A stretch of DNA of 64,000 nt from Paenalcaligenes hominis (GTDB lineage: Bacteria > Pseudomonadota > Gammaproteobacteria > Burkholderiales > Burkholderiaceae_B). Below are positions 8,765-18,963 of the stretch, piece after piece. Each line of letters begins with the position of its first letter. Position 1 is the stretch's first letter. A program made the translations under genes and the position numbers. The stretch lies in contig NZ_JAATIZ010000001.1 of assembly GCF_011927625.1 (NCBI RefSeq), forward strand, positions 620,001 through 684,000, given 5' to 3'. The notes under the pieces were generated by a model that was not told the origin of the DNA, did no database searches, and was given only the letters and a program-made list of their open reading frames with translations.

Positions 8765-9217
8765 TTAGTCAGGTAGGCTATCGGTGGGCCAGTCACGAAT
8801 GTAGGCTTTAAGCATTTTGTTTTCAAACTTCTCTGCTTCGACTAAGGCTTTGGCTAAATCATAAAAAGAAATAACGCCTAATAATAGTGGGCCATCCATC
8901 ACGGGAAGATAGCGCGCGTGCTTGGCTAGCATTAACCGTTGCACTTCGTTGGCGCTTGTGTTGGGTGTCACACTAATAGGGGCATCATTCATAATGCTAC
9001 GAATGGTGTAGTTATACCCATCAGTCCCATGCGCATGCAGATGACGCATGATTTCTCTGAATGTGAGCATACCGACTAATTCACCGTGATCCATAATGAC
9101 CAGCGAGCCCACATCTTGCTCGCTCATGATTTCTATGGCTGTGCTGATGGGGGTGTCGGGGGTAGAGGTGTAAAGGATATCCCCTTTAACGCGCAAAATT
9201 TCACTGACTTTCAGCAT
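8765..9217 (-). CDS. Two-CBS-domain regulatory protein
   Basis: This 150-residue protein consists of two CBS domains (about residues 5-65 and 75-130), a module that usually senses adenosyl ligands. Each domain shows the D-x-G-x-L-V-G-M/V pattern (MDHGELVGMLTFREI, then MDGPLLLGVISFYDL). No enzymatic domain is attached. Its start overlaps the end of the BrkB-like gene by 17 bases, so the two are translationally coupled. Its target is unknown. Confidence 0.88.
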   Translation of the reverse strand: MLKVSEILRVKGDILYTSTPDTPISTAIEIMSEQDVGSLVIMDHGELVGMLTFREIMRHLHAHGTDGYNYTIRSIMNDAPISVTPNTSANEVQRLMLAKHARYLPVMDGPLLLGVISFYDLAKALVEAEKFENKMLKAYIRDWPTDSLPD

Positions 9218-10544
9218 GTGTAGTGACTCCTAAGGGATTTGATCTAGTAAAGACGTGATGTTCTAAGCATTGGCTGAGCTTTTTGAGTTGTTTAGGCTCG
9301 GAAAAAAGCGACTCTAAAGTAAGGTCTGGGTTAGCGACGGTAAGATCAATCAGATTAACTATGCTGTGGGCCACTGGGGTATCGGCTTGGGCGCGGTCAA
9401 TAAGCAGTGCATCAACCAAGGGGGCTAACGGGGTAATAGCTGGGTCACAGCTGAGCACCCAGCGTTCGTCTTCATTTTCTATGGTATTAACGGCGTACCC
9501 GTCTTTTTTTAAGTTTTTTAGTAATTCGTGTAGGTTTGCTGGATCGCGCCGCAACTGTAAGCTAATTTGATGTAAGTTGAGGCCAGAAGGCACGGCGTTA
9601 CGTTGCTCCCACAATAATTCTAAAACAGACAAGGCATTTAAAAACGGGGCGCCAGCGTGATTGGATGTAGTCCATGCTCGACGGCGCAAATTAGGCAAAA
9701 TAGCCACGAGACTGGCCCCGACCAACACCACTAACCAAGATAAATATACCCACATTAAGAAAATAGGAACAGTAGCAAAAGCCCCATAAATGAGTGTGTA
9801 GGTAGGAAACTGTTTTAGATAAAAGGCAAATCCGGATTTAAGGATTTCTAAGGCAAACGTAGTAAATACACCGCCCACAAATGCATCACGCCACAAAACA
9901 CGTCGGTTTGGCACATAGGCAAATAGGGCGCTAAACGCTAGGGCCGTTAAAATAAAAGGGATATAGGACAGCGCAAAAGAGCTTAGGAATGACAGTGTGC
10001 TGATATGACCTAACGAATCCTGGGCTAATACAGTACTAGCCCAAATACTTGCCCCTGCCAAAATGGGCCCTAAAGATAAAATAGCCCAATACACCAGAAC
10101 ACGATGCATTAAAGGGCGCTTTTCCGTGACATACCAAATGTCATTAAACGTTTGATCGATAGTGGACATCAGCATGATGGATGTCACAATTAAAAATAAG
10201 CTACCGACGGCTGTCAGACTGGATGCTTTGGCTGCAAACTGGTTGAGGTTTTCCATGACTGTGCTGGACACAGCCGCTGGCATTAAGGTTGAGCTTAAAA
10301 ATTCTTGGAGCGCCGCCCTAAAGTCGTCAAAAAGGGGAAAAGCAGTGAATAACGACAACACTACGGCTAATAAGGGCACTATGGCTAAAATGGTAGTAAA
10401 GGTTAGACTGGAGGCCACTTGCGTAATGTTACGCTGCAGTATTCGTGTCACTATAAATAACAGCGTATCGACACTCTGAGTTAACCAAGCGGTATGCGAT
10501 GTGTGTTTTCTAGTGGACTGAGCGCTAGGCTCTGGCGTTGTCAT
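9201..10544 (-). CDS. YihY/BrkB family inner-membrane protein
   Basis: This protein of about 447 residues has the YihY/UPF0761 (BrkB) membrane domain: roughly six hydrophobic segments in residues 30-300, with the conserved ITQVASSLTFTTILAIVPLL start. A cytoplasmic C-terminal tail of about 150 residues looks helical and may carry a winged-helix part. Older names such as ribonuclease BN are misannotations for this family. ATG 10544 is chosen because GGAG lies 9 bases upstream. The frame runs on to a TTG at 10559 that overlaps that site. Function is unknown. In Bordetella, BrkB was linked to serum resistance (family knowledge). Confidence 0.9.
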   Translation of the reverse strand: MTTPEPSAQSTRKHTSHTAWLTQSVDTLLFIVTRILQRNITQVASSLTFTTILAIVPLLAVVLSLFTAFPLFDDFRAALQEFLSSTLMPAAVSSTVMENLNQFAAKASSLTAVGSLFLIVTSIMLMSTIDQTFNDIWYVTEKRPLMHRVLVYWAILSLGPILAGASIWASTVLAQDSLGHISTLSFLSSFALSYIPFILTALAFSALFAYVPNRRVLWRDAFVGGVFTTFALEILKSGFAFYLKQFPTYTLIYGAFATVPIFLMWVYLSWLVVLVGASLVAILPNLRRRAWTTSNHAGAPFLNALSVLELLWEQRNAVPSGLNLHQISLQLRRDPANLHELLKNLKKDGYAVNTIENEDERWVLSCDPAITPLAPLVDALLIDRAQADTPVAHSIVNLIDLTVANPDLTLESLFSEPKQLKKLSQCLEHHVFTRSNPLGVTTHAESQ

Positions 10545-10620
10545 AACGTTAAACTCCAAGCAAATAAAAAGTGACCCGAGTCGTTTATATAAAAGCTTTG
10601 CTTTCTGTGATCATACCAGT

Positions 10621-11007
10621 ATGAATGTTCAATTAAACCCTATTTTGTATCGGCTTGCAGCGCTATCGCTCGTAGGCTTAATTATTCTTTGTCTTGCTTG
10701 GGAGCTTTTTATTGCGCCAATACGCCCCGGTGGTTCGTACTTAGCGCTTAAAGTCTTGCCTTTACTGTTGCCGTTACGTGGTGTCTTAAAAGGTAACGTT
10801 TATACATTGCAATGGTCCTCGATGTTAATGCTATTGTATTTTATGGAAGGGGTGACACGGGCTTGGTCCGACCCAAACCCATTGTCTGTGAAAATGGCAT
10901 GTATAGAAATTGTGCTGTCTTTGATTTTTTACGTGTGCGCTATGTTTTATTTATGGCCTGCAAAAAAAGCAGCTAAACAAAATAAAAAAGTGCAATCTCT
11001 GCGCTAG
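10621..11007 (+). CDS. DUF2069 family membrane protein
   Basis: This 128-residue protein with about four hydrophobic segments matches DUF2069: LRGVLKGNVYTLQWSSMLMLLYFMEGVTRA is the family core (18-residue excerpt: GVLKGNVYTLQWSSMLML). Function is unknown. It is divergent from the BrkB-like gene, with about 75 bases between start codons, and ends 8 bases before selO, so it probably shares the selO transcript. No strong ribosome-binding site is visible at its ATG. Confidence 0.85.
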   Translation: MNVQLNPILYRLAALSLVGLIILCLAWELFIAPIRPGGSYLALKVLPLLLPLRGVLKGNVYTLQWSSMLMLLYFMEGVTRAWSDPNPLSVKMACIEIVLSLIFYVCAMFYLWPAKKAAKQNKKVQSLR

Positions 11008-11015
11008 GAGTCTTT

Positions 11016-12479
11016 ATGAAAAGCTGTTTCGACGCGTTGACTTACAGTCACACCTACGCAGAGCTAGGAAGTGCATTTTATACACGGCTAGATCCTCAAG
11101 GTTTAAACGCACCGCGATTGCTCCATGTCAACATGGACTTAGCTCAACGCTTAGGCATTAGCGCCGAGTGTGTACAGCATGCAGAGTTCTTAGCAATCAT
11201 GTCAGGCAATCAAGCGCTTGAACCTGGCCAGACCTTAGCCGCGGTCTATAGTGGGCATCAATTTGGGCACTGGGCGGGGCAACTAGGCGATGGGCGTGCC
11301 CATTTGTTAGGAGCCATAGAAACTGCACACGGGCCGCTTGAGCTACAGCTTAAAGGCTCTGGGCTTACGCCTTATTCAAGAATGGGCGATGGTCGGGCAG
11401 TGTTACGTTCATCCCTACGCGAATACTTGGCCAGTCATGCGATGAAAGCACTGGGCGTGCCAACTACCGAAGCCTTGGCTTTAGTGGCCTCTGACGATAA
11501 GGTCTACCGAGAAACCATTGAAACGGCTGCGATTGTGTGTCGTGTTGCGCCCAGCTTTGTCCGTTTCGGTTCCTTTGAGCATTGGGCTGGACGTCCGCAG
11601 CAGCTAAGCCAGCTGTTGCATTATGTGGTCGAGCATTTTTACCCTGATTGCGGTTTGCCCGCATTGCAGTCTGATGCTGAGCTAGTGCAAAACCTATTAC
11701 GCAACGTGGTGCGACGCAGTGCCCAAATGGTGGCGCATTGGCAAACCGTGGGCTTTTGTCATGGCGTCATGAATACAGACAACATGTCAATACTTGGCCT
11801 TACCATTGACTATGGCCCTTATGCTTTTATCGATAAATTTGCGATTGATTTTGTGCCAAACACCACTGACACTGGGGGGCGTTATGCGTGGTTTCGTCAG
11901 CCCTCTATCGTGCATTGGAACCTAGCACGTCTAGCCAGTTGTTTTTTGGATATTTGCACAGAAGATCAGCTGCAGACGGTACTAGCGCAGTACGAGCACG
12001 ATTACCTGCAGCAATACCGTGCCAATATGCAGCTAAAAATGGGGTGGGACACGTGGCTTGATACTGATAGCCAACTCATTAATGAATGGTGGCAGCTTTT
12101 GCATGATCACCACGCGGACTTCACCTTAAGCTTTAGGCATTTAGCACTGGCCCCAACTCAACCCGAGCTTTGGCTACAGTTATTTGATCACAGCGCCAAA
12201 GCACACGAGTGGTTAGAGCGTTATGTGCTGCGCAGTCAACAGAATCATCACTCAGCCCAAATCCGTATTGAACAAATGAATGCGCATAATCCGCTGTATG
12301 TGTTGCGCAATCATCTTGCCCAAGAGGCCATTATTGCGGCCCAACAAGGTAACTATAAACCGCTAGACCGTCTGTACAAAGTATTAAGCCACCCCTTCGA
12401 GGTGCAGGAGGGGGCTGAGGATTTAATGCAGCCGCCTAGCCCAGAACAGCAAATTGTTGCCTTAAGTTGTTCTTCTTAG
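11016..12479 (+). CDS. selO: Protein adenylyltransferase SelO (YdiU)
   Basis: This 487-residue pseudokinase-fold enzyme transfers AMP to Ser, Thr or Tyr hydroxyls, with a role in redox stress. Signatures include YSGHQFGHWAGQLGDGRA, QLKGSGLTPYSRMGDGRAV and HGVMNTDNMSILGLTIDYGP (metal- and ATP-binding). The C-terminus ends in SCSS, so the conserved redox-active cysteine (selenocysteine in animals) is kept. Its AGGAG lies 6 bases before ATG 11016. It follows the DUF2069 gene closely and precedes aroC by 68 bases. Confidence 0.95.
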   Translation: MKSCFDALTYSHTYAELGSAFYTRLDPQGLNAPRLLHVNMDLAQRLGISAECVQHAEFLAIMSGNQALEPGQTLAAVYSGHQFGHWAGQLGDGRAHLLGAIETAHGPLELQLKGSGLTPYSRMGDGRAVLRSSLREYLASHAMKALGVPTTEALALVASDDKVYRETIETAAIVCRVAPSFVRFGSFEHWAGRPQQLSQLLHYVVEHFYPDCGLPALQSDAELVQNLLRNVVRRSAQMVAHWQTVGFCHGVMNTDNMSILGLTIDYGPYAFIDKFAIDFVPNTTDTGGRYAWFRQPSIVHWNLARLASCFLDICTEDQLQTVLAQYEHDYLQQYRANMQLKMGWDTWLDTDSQLINEWWQLLHDHHADFTLSFRHLALAPTQPELWLQLFDHSAKAHEWLERYVLRSQQNHHSAQIRIEQMNAHNPLYVLRNHLAQEAIIAAQQGNYKPLDRLYKVLSHPFEVQEGAEDLMQPPSPEQQIVALSCSS

Positions 12480-12547
12480 TGTTTATACAAAGTAATTTGG
12501 GTATGATTATGCCCAATCAGCTTACTCATTTTTGGATTTAATTTGTT

Positions 12548-13624
12548 ATGGCGGCCAACACTTTAGGGACTTTGTTTCGCGTTACGAACTTTGGGGAATC
12601 TCATGGGCCTGCGATTGGGGCAGTGGTAGATGGATGCCCTCCTGGGCTAGCACTCTCCGAGGCCGATATCCAGTACGAACTGGACCGACGTCGACCTGGT
12701 ACCTCACGCCACGTAACCCAGCGCCAAGAAGCCGATCAGGTGGAAATACTCTCTGGCGTTTACGAAGGCAAAACAACTGGTGCACCGATTAGTTTACTGA
12801 TTCGTAATACCGATGCGCGCAGTAAAGACTATGGCAATATTCTTGACACATTTAGACCTGGGCACGCTGACTTTGCTTATTGGAAAAAGTACGGAATTCG
12901 TGATCCACGCGGTGGCGGACGCTCCTCTGCACGCCTTACCGCACCAACGGTAGCAGCGGGGGCGATTGCTAAAAAATGGTTAGCAGAGCACTTCCAAGTG
13001 CGTATCCGTGGCTATATGAGCCAACTTGGTCCTATTGTGATTCCTTTTCAGTCTTGGGATGCTGTGAATGAAAATGCGTTTTATGCACCCAATGCCGAGG
13101 TGGTGCCAGAGCTCGAAGCGTATATGGATGCATTACGTAAAGACGGTGATTCCATTGGCGCTCGCATTGAAGTGGTGGCCGAGAATGTCCCCACTGGTTT
13201 AGGCGAACCCGTATACGGACGCATGGATGCAGAAATTGCCTATGCCATGATGGGCTTAAACGCCGTGAAAGGGGTAGAAATCGGTGCAGGTTTTGAATCC
13301 GTATCACAGCGTGGCTCTGAACATGGGGATGCCATTTACCCTGAAGGCTTTGCTACCAATCATGCGGGCGGTATTTTGGGTGGCATTACTACAGGGCAAA
13401 ATATTGAGGTATCACTCGCGATTAAACCTACCTCAAGCATTCGTATCAAACGGCCGTCTGTAAATTTACATAATGAGCCGGTCGAGGTGCAGACCTTGGG
13501 CCGGCACGACCCCTGTGTTGGTATCCGTGCTACCCCTATTGCAGAAAGCTTATTGGCAATTGTGATCATGGATCAGTTACTGCGTCAACGTGGTCAATGT
13601 GGTGATATTGGTTTAACTCGTTAA
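12548..13624 (+). CDS. aroC: Chorismate synthase
   Basis: This 358-residue enzyme converts 5-enolpyruvylshikimate-3-phosphate to chorismate using reduced FMN. All three family signatures are visible: [18 protein letters not shown] near residue 17, [16 protein letters not shown] in the middle and [15 protein letters not shown] near the C-terminus. Length is standard. The M48 protease gene starts 11 bases downstream and is probably co-transcribed. A small inverted repeat (TTGGGT / GCCCAA, 12497-12516) lies between selO and aroC, but has no U-tract. Confidence 0.97.
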   Translation: MAANTLGTLFRVTNFGESHGPAIGAVVDGCPPGLALSEADIQYELDRRRPGTSRHVTQRQEADQVEILSGVYEGKTTGAPISLLIRNTDARSKDYGNILDTFRPGHADFAYWKKYGIRDPRGGGRSSARLTAPTVAAGAIAKKWLAEHFQVRIRGYMSQLGPIVIPFQSWDAVNENAFYAPNAEVVPELEAYMDALRKDGDSIGARIEVVAENVPTGLGEPVYGRMDAEIAYAMMGLNAVKGVEIGAGFESVSQRGSEHGDAIYPEGFATNHAGGILGGITTGQNIEVSLAIKPTSSIRIKRPSVNLHNEPVEVQTLGRHDPCVGIRATPIAESLLAIVIMDQLLRQRGQCGDIGLTR

Positions 13625-13635
13625 GGAATAAAACT

Positions 13636-14463
13636 ATGCCTCCTTTGCTTCATAAAATAAAAATAGTAGCTGGTGTTGGTGTAACCAGTTTGTTAGTCGC
13701 TTGTACCGCCTTAGACACCACAAGCTCTGGCACAGTAGGTATTGAGCGTAAACAATATATGTCTGGTCTTGTATCCGAAGCCGAGCTGAACCAAACTGCT
13801 TTACAGCAATACTCAGAAATGATTGGTCAGGCACGCGCTCAAAAAGCCTTAGATGTGGATGCCGCTCAAACCCAACGGGTGCGTGCCATTGCTCAGCGTT
13901 TAATTCAGCAAGTTGGTACATTTCGGCCCGATGCACAGCAGTGGAACTGGGAAATTCATGTCATTAACAGTAACGAGGTAAACGCGTGGTGCATGCCAGG
14001 CGGCAAAATGGCGGTTTATTCAGGCTTAATTAAACAAACCAAAGCCACTGACGATGAACTGGCTGCTGTGATTGGTCATGAAATGGCGCACGCCTTGCGT
14101 GAACATGCTCGTGAACAAATGTCTCAGCAAATGGTCACGGGTTTAGGGCTATCTATTTTGACTGCTGTGACAGGAAACTCTGCCGCAGGTGATTTAGGTG
14201 GAACGCTGACCGACGTCATGTTTAATTTGCCTAATAGCCGCACGCATGAAACCGAGGCCGACCTACTCGGGGTAGAGCTAGCCGCCCGAGCCGGTTACGA
14301 CCCACGTGCCGCCGTCAGCTTATGGCAAAAAATGAATGCGCTAGGCAGCGGGGGCACGCCTGAATTCTTATCGACTCACCCGTCTCCGGCTAGCCGGATT
14401 AGCGAATTACAAACCGCAGCAGAGCGTGTAATGCCTCTCTACGAGCAAAATCGACGCCGTTAA
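13636..14463 (+). CDS. M48 family metalloprotease lipoprotein
   Basis: This 275-residue periplasmic zinc protease resembles E. coli LoiP/YggG and BepA-type peptidases without the TPR part. A lipobox ends at Cys23 (SLLVAC), so it is probably a lipoprotein. The next residues, TA, give no aspartate retention signal, so an outer-membrane location is expected. The zinc site HEMAH is at residues 148-152 and the third ligand lies in ETEAD (205-209). Its likely role is envelope protein quality control (inference). It follows aroC by 11 bases and is followed by a hairpin at 14493-14512. Confidence 0.9.
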   Translation: MPPLLHKIKIVAGVGVTSLLVACTALDTTSSGTVGIERKQYMSGLVSEAELNQTALQQYSEMIGQARAQKALDVDAAQTQRVRAIAQRLIQQVGTFRPDAQQWNWEIHVINSNEVNAWCMPGGKMAVYSGLIKQTKATDDELAAVIGHEMAHALREHAREQMSQQMVTGLGLSILTAVTGNSAAGDLGGTLTDVMFNLPNSRTHETEADLLGVELAARAGYDPRAAVSLWQKMNALGSGGTPEFLSTHPSPASRISELQTAAERVMPLYEQNRRR

Positions 14464-14492
14464 ACTCATGCGTGTTGGCTGATAGTAATTCT

Positions 14493-14512
14493 AGAGCGGC
14501 TTAGGCCGCTCT
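14493..14512 (+). terminator. Probable terminator after the M48 protease gene
   Basis: A perfect 8-bp stem (AGAGCGGC / GCCGCTCT) has a TTAG tetraloop, 29 bases past the stop. The downstream T-tract is weak (TGGTGTAT), so termination efficiency is uncertain. Confidence 0.6.
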
Positions 14513-14589
14513 TGGTGTATCTAGGCTTAGGAAAGCGTGTCGCAGACTATGCAATCCTATTACTTTTTATACTAGGATATCTATTGGGC

Positions 14590-14617
14590 TTGTACCGGCT
14601 TAAAAGCTTGGCATAAT
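14590..14617 (+). promoter_or_regulatory. Candidate sigma-70 promoter for leuCDB
   Basis: TTGTAC (14590-14595), a 16-base spacer and CATAAT (14612-14617) lie 36 bases before the leuC start. The short leader leaves no room for a leucine-rich attenuator peptide. Confidence 0.5.
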
Positions 14618-14653
14618 AAATAAAACGCATTCACTTTTTTAGGCGAGACTCAA

Positions 14654-16057
14654 ATGGCTAAAACCCTGTATGACAAATTATTTGATTCACATGTGGTGCA
14701 TCAAGAAGACGATGGCACCTGTTTAATCTATATTGATCGTCAGCTGTTGCACGAGGTCACTAGCCCTCAAGCGTTCGAAGGCCTTGAGCTAGCTGGACGT
14801 AAACCTTGGCGCGTCAGTGCGAACTTGGCCGTGGCAGATCACAACGTGCCAACAACGTCTCGGATAGATGGCATTGCCGACCCGATTTCTAAACTGCAAG
14901 TAGATACCCTAGAGAAAAACTGCAAAAAATTCGGTATCACTCTGTTTGATATGAATGACCAACGCCAAGGTATTGTTCATATTATTGGGCCAGAACAAGG
15001 CGCAACCTTGCCCGGTATGACGGTGGTGTGTGGTGATTCGCACACCAGCACACATGGTGCTGTCGGGGCTTTAGCTTTTGGTATTGGCACCTCTGAAGTC
15101 GAGCATGCGTTAGCTACACAAACCTTGCTAATGAAAAAAAGCAAAAGCATGTTGGTAAAGGTTAACGGTAAATTACCCTTTGGATGCACGGCTAAAGACT
15201 TAATTCTGTATGTTATTGGGCAAATTGGCACAGCGGGTGGTACAGGTTATGCCATCGAGTTTGCTGGGGAAGCCATTAGTGAGCTCAGCATGGAAGGCCG
15301 CATGACCGTCTGTAATATGGCCATCGAGGCTGGCGCTCGCTCAGGCCTGGTAGCAGTAGATAAAAAAACAATTGATTATTTCCGTGGTCGTCCTTATGCG
15401 CCCACAGGCATAATGTGGGATCAGGCCGTCGAATACTGGAGCACTTTGCATTCAGATGCGGATGCCCAGTTCGATCGTGTCATTGAGCTCAATGCTGCCG
15501 ATATCGCGCCGCAAGTCACTTGGGGTACTTCTCCAGAAATGGTATTGAACGTGACCCAGTCCATACCTGATCCAGATCAAGAAAAAGACAGTGTAAAACG
15601 TGATGGCATGATCCGTGCCTTAGAATACATGGGCTTGAACCCAAAGCAACCCATCACCGACGTGCGCATTGATAAAGTATTTATTGGCTCCTGTACCAAT
15701 GCTCGCATTGAAGACCTACGCGAGGCAGCACAGGTTGCCAGAGGGCGTAAAGTGGCGTCGAATGTAAAACAAGCCATGATTGTGCCGGGCTCGGGTTTAG
15801 TGAAATTGCAAGCCGAACGTGAAGGGCTGGATAAAATCTTTATCGAAGCCGGCTTTGAATGGCGTGAGCCAGGTTGCTCTATGTGTTTAGCCATGAATGC
15901 GGATCGCCTAGAGCCAGGAGAGCGCTGTGCTGCTACCTCTAATCGCAACTTTGAAGGGCGTCAAGGCATGGGGGGGCGTACGCATCTAGTTAGCCCAGCG
16001 ATGGCTGCTGCCGCCGCGATTGCTGGCCATTTTGTTGACGTACGTAACTACAACTAA
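14654..16057 (+). CDS. leuC: 3-isopropylmalate dehydratase large subunit
   Basis: This 467-residue aconitase-family subunit, with LeuD, isomerises 2- to 3-isopropylmalate in leucine synthesis. The [4Fe-4S] ligands are visible at Cys347 ([11 protein letters not shown]), Cys408 and Cys411 (CSMCLAMN), matching the E. coli positions closely. [10 protein letters not shown] and [15 protein letters not shown] are further family signatures. It opens a tight run leuC-leuD-leuB-asd with gaps of 11, 18 and 28 bases. Confidence 0.98.
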   Translation: MAKTLYDKLFDSHVVHQEDDGTCLIYIDRQLLHEVTSPQAFEGLELAGRKPWRVSANLAVADHNVPTTSRIDGIADPISKLQVDTLEKNCKKFGITLFDMNDQRQGIVHIIGPEQGATLPGMTVVCGDSHTSTHGAVGALAFGIGTSEVEHALATQTLLMKKSKSMLVKVNGKLPFGCTAKDLILYVIGQIGTAGGTGYAIEFAGEAISELSMEGRMTVCNMAIEAGARSGLVAVDKKTIDYFRGRPYAPTGIMWDQAVEYWSTLHSDADAQFDRVIELNAADIAPQVTWGTSPEMVLNVTQSIPDPDQEKDSVKRDGMIRALEYMGLNPKQPITDVRIDKVFIGSCTNARIEDLREAAQVARGRKVASNVKQAMIVPGSGLVKLQAEREGLDKIFIEAGFEWREPGCSMCLAMNADRLEPGERCAATSNRNFEGRQGMGGRTHLVSPAMAAAAAIAGHFVDVRNYN

Positions 16058-16068
16058 AAGGAAATTCG

Positions 16069-16719
16069 ATGCAAGCATTTACCACACATACCGGTTTAGT
16101 CGCCCCTTTAGATCGAGAGAACGTCGACACCGATTTAATCATTCCTAAACAGTTTTTAAAATCCATTAAGCGCACAGGCTTTGGTCCTAACTTGTTTGAT
16201 GAGTTACGTTATTTGGATCATGGCGAGCCAGGGATGGATAACGAGGCACGCCCTAAAAATCCAGACTTTGTTTTAAACCAGCCGCGCTATCAAGGGGCTT
16301 CAGTGCTATTAGCACGTAAAAACTTTGGTTGCGGTTCCAGTCGCGAACATGCACCTTGGGCCTTGTTGCAGTACGGTTTTAGAGCCATTATTGCTCCCTC
16401 TTTTGCTGATATTTTCTTTAATAACAGCTTTAAAAATGGCTTATTACCCATTGTATTAACTGAACTCGAAGTTGCGCGTTTATTTGATGAGGTCAAGGCC
16501 TTCCCGGGTTACGAATTGCGTATTGATCTAGCACGTCAAGTCGTGATCAGTCCATCTGGCGAGGAGTTCCATTTCGAGATTGACGCATCACGTAAAAACT
16601 CCTTGCTCAACGGTCTTGATGAGATCGGCCACACCTTACAAAAAGCAGACCTAATCAAACAATTTGAAGCCGAACGTTTAGCGCGTCACCCCTGGTTAGT
16701 GGCAGATGCATTGGCTTAA
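16069..16719 (+). CDS. leuD: 3-isopropylmalate dehydratase small subunit
   Basis: This 216-residue swivelling domain partner of LeuC completes the isopropylmalate isomerase. Key segments are [19 protein letters not shown] near the N-terminus and the substrate-binding [15 protein letters not shown]. Length agrees with proteobacterial LeuD. It starts 11 bases after leuC with an AAAGGAA ribosome-binding site. Confidence 0.98.
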   Translation: MQAFTTHTGLVAPLDRENVDTDLIIPKQFLKSIKRTGFGPNLFDELRYLDHGEPGMDNEARPKNPDFVLNQPRYQGASVLLARKNFGCGSSREHAPWALLQYGFRAIIAPSFADIFFNNSFKNGLLPIVLTELEVARLFDEVKAFPGYELRIDLARQVVISPSGEEFHFEIDASRKNSLLNGLDEIGHTLQKADLIKQFEAERLARHPWLVADALA

Positions 16720-16737
16720 AACAATCAAGGACTTATC

Positions 16738-17811
16738 ATGACACAAATAGCTGTATTGCCCGGTGATGGCATTGGGCAGGAAATTACGACTCAAGCCGCA
16801 CGCGTATTAAGCGCCGTTGCACCCGATTTAACCTTAGTCGAGGCTCCCGTAGGGGGGGCCGCCTATGATTTACACGGCCATCCTTTACCGCCACAAACGC
16901 TTGAGTTAGCCCAACAATCTGCAGCCATTCTATTTGGGGCCGTGGGCGATTGGAAGTACGATTCATTGCCGCGCGAGCTACGACCCGAGCAAGCCATCTT
17001 GGGTTTACGTAAGGCTATGGGGTTGTTTGCAAACTTTCGTCCGGCTATTTTGTATCCTCAGTTGGCAGAAGCCTCGAGCTTAAAACCAGAGATTGTCTCC
17101 GGTTTAGATATTTTAATTATTCGTGAGCTCACTGGTGATATTTACTTTGGGCAACCACGAGGCGTTCGTACTTTAGAAGACGGCCCGTTTGCGGGTGATA
17201 AACAAGGGTTTGACACCATGCTTTACGCCGAGACCGAAATTCGCCGTATTGCTCGTGTTGCCTTTGAGGCAGCCCAAAAACGCAATAAAAAACTGTGCAG
17301 TGTAGACAAGGCCAACGTGTTAGAAACCTCACAATTATGGCGTGATGTCGTTATTGAAGTCGCTAAGGACTATCCTGATGTAGAATTAAGCCATATGTAT
17401 GTGGATAATGCAGCCATGCAGTTGGTGCGTGCACCAAAAGAATTCGATGTGATTGTGACAGGAAATATCTTTGGTGATATTTTGTCAGACGAGGCAGCAA
17501 TGCTGACTGGGTCGATTGGTATGTTGCCTTCCGCTTCATTAAATGCCTCCAATCAAGGCTTGTATGAACCTAGCCATGGTTCAGCACCTGATATTGCAGG
17601 CCAAAACAAGGCCAACCCCTTGGCGACAATTCTTTCTGCTGCTATGTTATTACGTTACTCTCTTGCCAGAGAAGATCAGGCACAGCAGATCGAGCGCGCT
17701 GTCGCTGCCGTTCTCGAGCAGGGCTTACGCACCGCTGATATTCAAAGTGTAGGTACACAAGTGGTGGGCACCTCTCAGATGGGCGACGCGGTTTTGCGTG
17801 CATTAGGCTAA
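16738..17811 (+). CDS. leuB: 3-isopropylmalate dehydrogenase
   Basis: This 357-residue NAD-dependent beta-decarboxylating dehydrogenase catalyses the third leucine-pathway step, yielding 2-oxoisocaproate after decarboxylation. The start [12 protein letters not shown], the substrate region [13 protein letters not shown], the tyrosine segment [14 protein letters not shown] and the metal/cofactor signature [20 protein letters not shown] are all present. [20 protein letters not shown] closes the NAD pocket. It is third in the leu operon, with asd 28 bases downstream. Confidence 0.98.
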   Translation: MTQIAVLPGDGIGQEITTQAARVLSAVAPDLTLVEAPVGGAAYDLHGHPLPPQTLELAQQSAAILFGAVGDWKYDSLPRELRPEQAILGLRKAMGLFANFRPAILYPQLAEASSLKPEIVSGLDILIIRELTGDIYFGQPRGVRTLEDGPFAGDKQGFDTMLYAETEIRRIARVAFEAAQKRNKKLCSVDKANVLETSQLWRDVVIEVAKDYPDVELSHMYVDNAAMQLVRAPKEFDVIVTGNIFGDILSDEAAMLTGSIGMLPSASLNASNQGLYEPSHGSAPDIAGQNKANPLATILSAAMLLRYSLAREDQAQQIERAVAAVLEQGLRTADIQSVGTQVVGTSQMGDAVLRALG

Positions 17812-17839
17812 CGCATTTTATTTGTTTAGGTGATTTTTC

Positions 17840-18961
17840 ATGAAAAAAGCAGTAGGTTTAATCGGTTGGCGCGGCATGGTGGGCTCTGTGCTCATGCAGC
17901 GTATGCGCGAAGAAAATGATTTTTCGTTATTCGAGCCCGTTTTCTTTTCTACAAGTAATGCCGGCGGTAAAGCCCCAGAGTGGGCCGAGGGTGCTGGTCC
18001 ATTACAAGATGCATACGACATTGAAAGCCTCAAAAAGCTACCGATTATCCTGACTGCTCAAGGTGGCGATTACACCACCGAGGTCTATGGGAAATTACGC
18101 GAAGCCGGTTGGGATGGCATTTGGATTGATGCGGCCAGCACACTACGTATGGATGACAACTCCATTATTGTATTGGATCCCATCAACCGTGATGTCATTG
18201 ATGCAGGCTTAGCCAAAGGTATCAAGCAATACATTGGTGGTAACTGCACGGTTAGCTGTATGTTAATGGGTTTAGGTGGCCTGTTTAAACACAATGCCGT
18301 AGAGTGGATGACCTCCATGACGTACCAAGCCGCATCAGGGGGTGGCGCACAGCATATGCGCGAGCTACTCAATCAGTACGGTGAACTCAATCAGTCTGTC
18401 AAACCGCTACTGGCCGATCCTGCCGCCGCTATCTTGGAAATCGATCGTTTGGTCTTAGCCAAGCAGCGTGACGAGGCACTCGAGCGCCAACATTTTGGTG
18501 TGCCTTTAGGCGGCAACTTAATCCCTTGGATTGACTCAGATTTAGGCAACGGTATGTCGCGCGAGGAATGGAAAGGCGGCGTAGAAACTAACAAGGTATT
18601 AGGTCACAATGCCGATAACTATGTGCCCGTTGATGGGTTATGTGTACGTATCGGTGCCATGCGCTCTCATAGCCAAGCCCTTACTATTAAATTAACCAAA
18701 GCCATCCCTTTGGATGAAATCAACGAGATGGTCGCGCAGGGTTCGGCATGGGCTAAAGTCATTCCCAACGAACGAGAGCGCACAATGCATGAGCTCACTC
18801 CCGTGGCAGTCTCTGGCACTATGGATATTCCTGTGGGTCGCATGCGTAAGTTGGCCATGGGCGACGATTACCTCAGCGCTTTTACCGTAGGGGATCAACT
18901 TTTATGGGGTGCTGCTGAGCCACTACGTCGCATGTTACGTATTGCCTTAGGGGAACTCTAA
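17840..18961 (+). CDS. asd: Aspartate-semialdehyde dehydrogenase
   Basis: This 373-residue enzyme reduces aspartyl phosphate to the semialdehyde, feeding lysine/diaminopimelate, threonine and methionine. The start [18 protein letters not shown] is the NADP-binding glycine motif of the gammaproteobacterial-type Asd. The catalytic cysteine is Cys136 in [12 protein letters not shown]. Position after leuB and immediately before fimV (2-base gap) is the usual betaproteobacterial order. Confidence 0.98.
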   Translation: MKKAVGLIGWRGMVGSVLMQRMREENDFSLFEPVFFSTSNAGGKAPEWAEGAGPLQDAYDIESLKKLPIILTAQGGDYTTEVYGKLREAGWDGIWIDAASTLRMDDNSIIVLDPINRDVIDAGLAKGIKQYIGGNCTVSCMLMGLGGLFKHNAVEWMTSMTYQAASGGGAQHMRELLNQYGELNQSVKPLLADPAAAILEIDRLVLAKQRDEALERQHFGVPLGGNLIPWIDSDLGNGMSREEWKGGVETNKVLGHNADNYVPVDGLCVRIGAMRSHSQALTIKLTKAIPLDEINEMVAQGSAWAKVIPNERERTMHELTPVAVSGTMDIPVGRMRKLAMGDDYLSAFTVGDQLLWGAAEPLRRMLRIALGEL

Positions 18962-18963
18962 CT

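Noticed and set aside
10162-10479. Plus-strand frame of 105 codons inside the BrkB-like gene
   Set aside because: It is the antisense shadow of a conserved membrane protein and has no start signals.
12497-12516. Small inverted repeat between selO and aroC as a terminator
   Set aside because: The stem is only 6 bp with no T-run, and the sequence TATGAT inside it looks more like a promoter element.
12532-12792. 86-codon plus-strand frame overlapping the aroC start
   Set aside because: It is in a different frame from aroC, whose protein is strongly conserved from its first residues.
14618-14653. Leucine attenuator peptide before leuC
   Set aside because: The leader is about 36 bases and holds no leucine-rich short frame.
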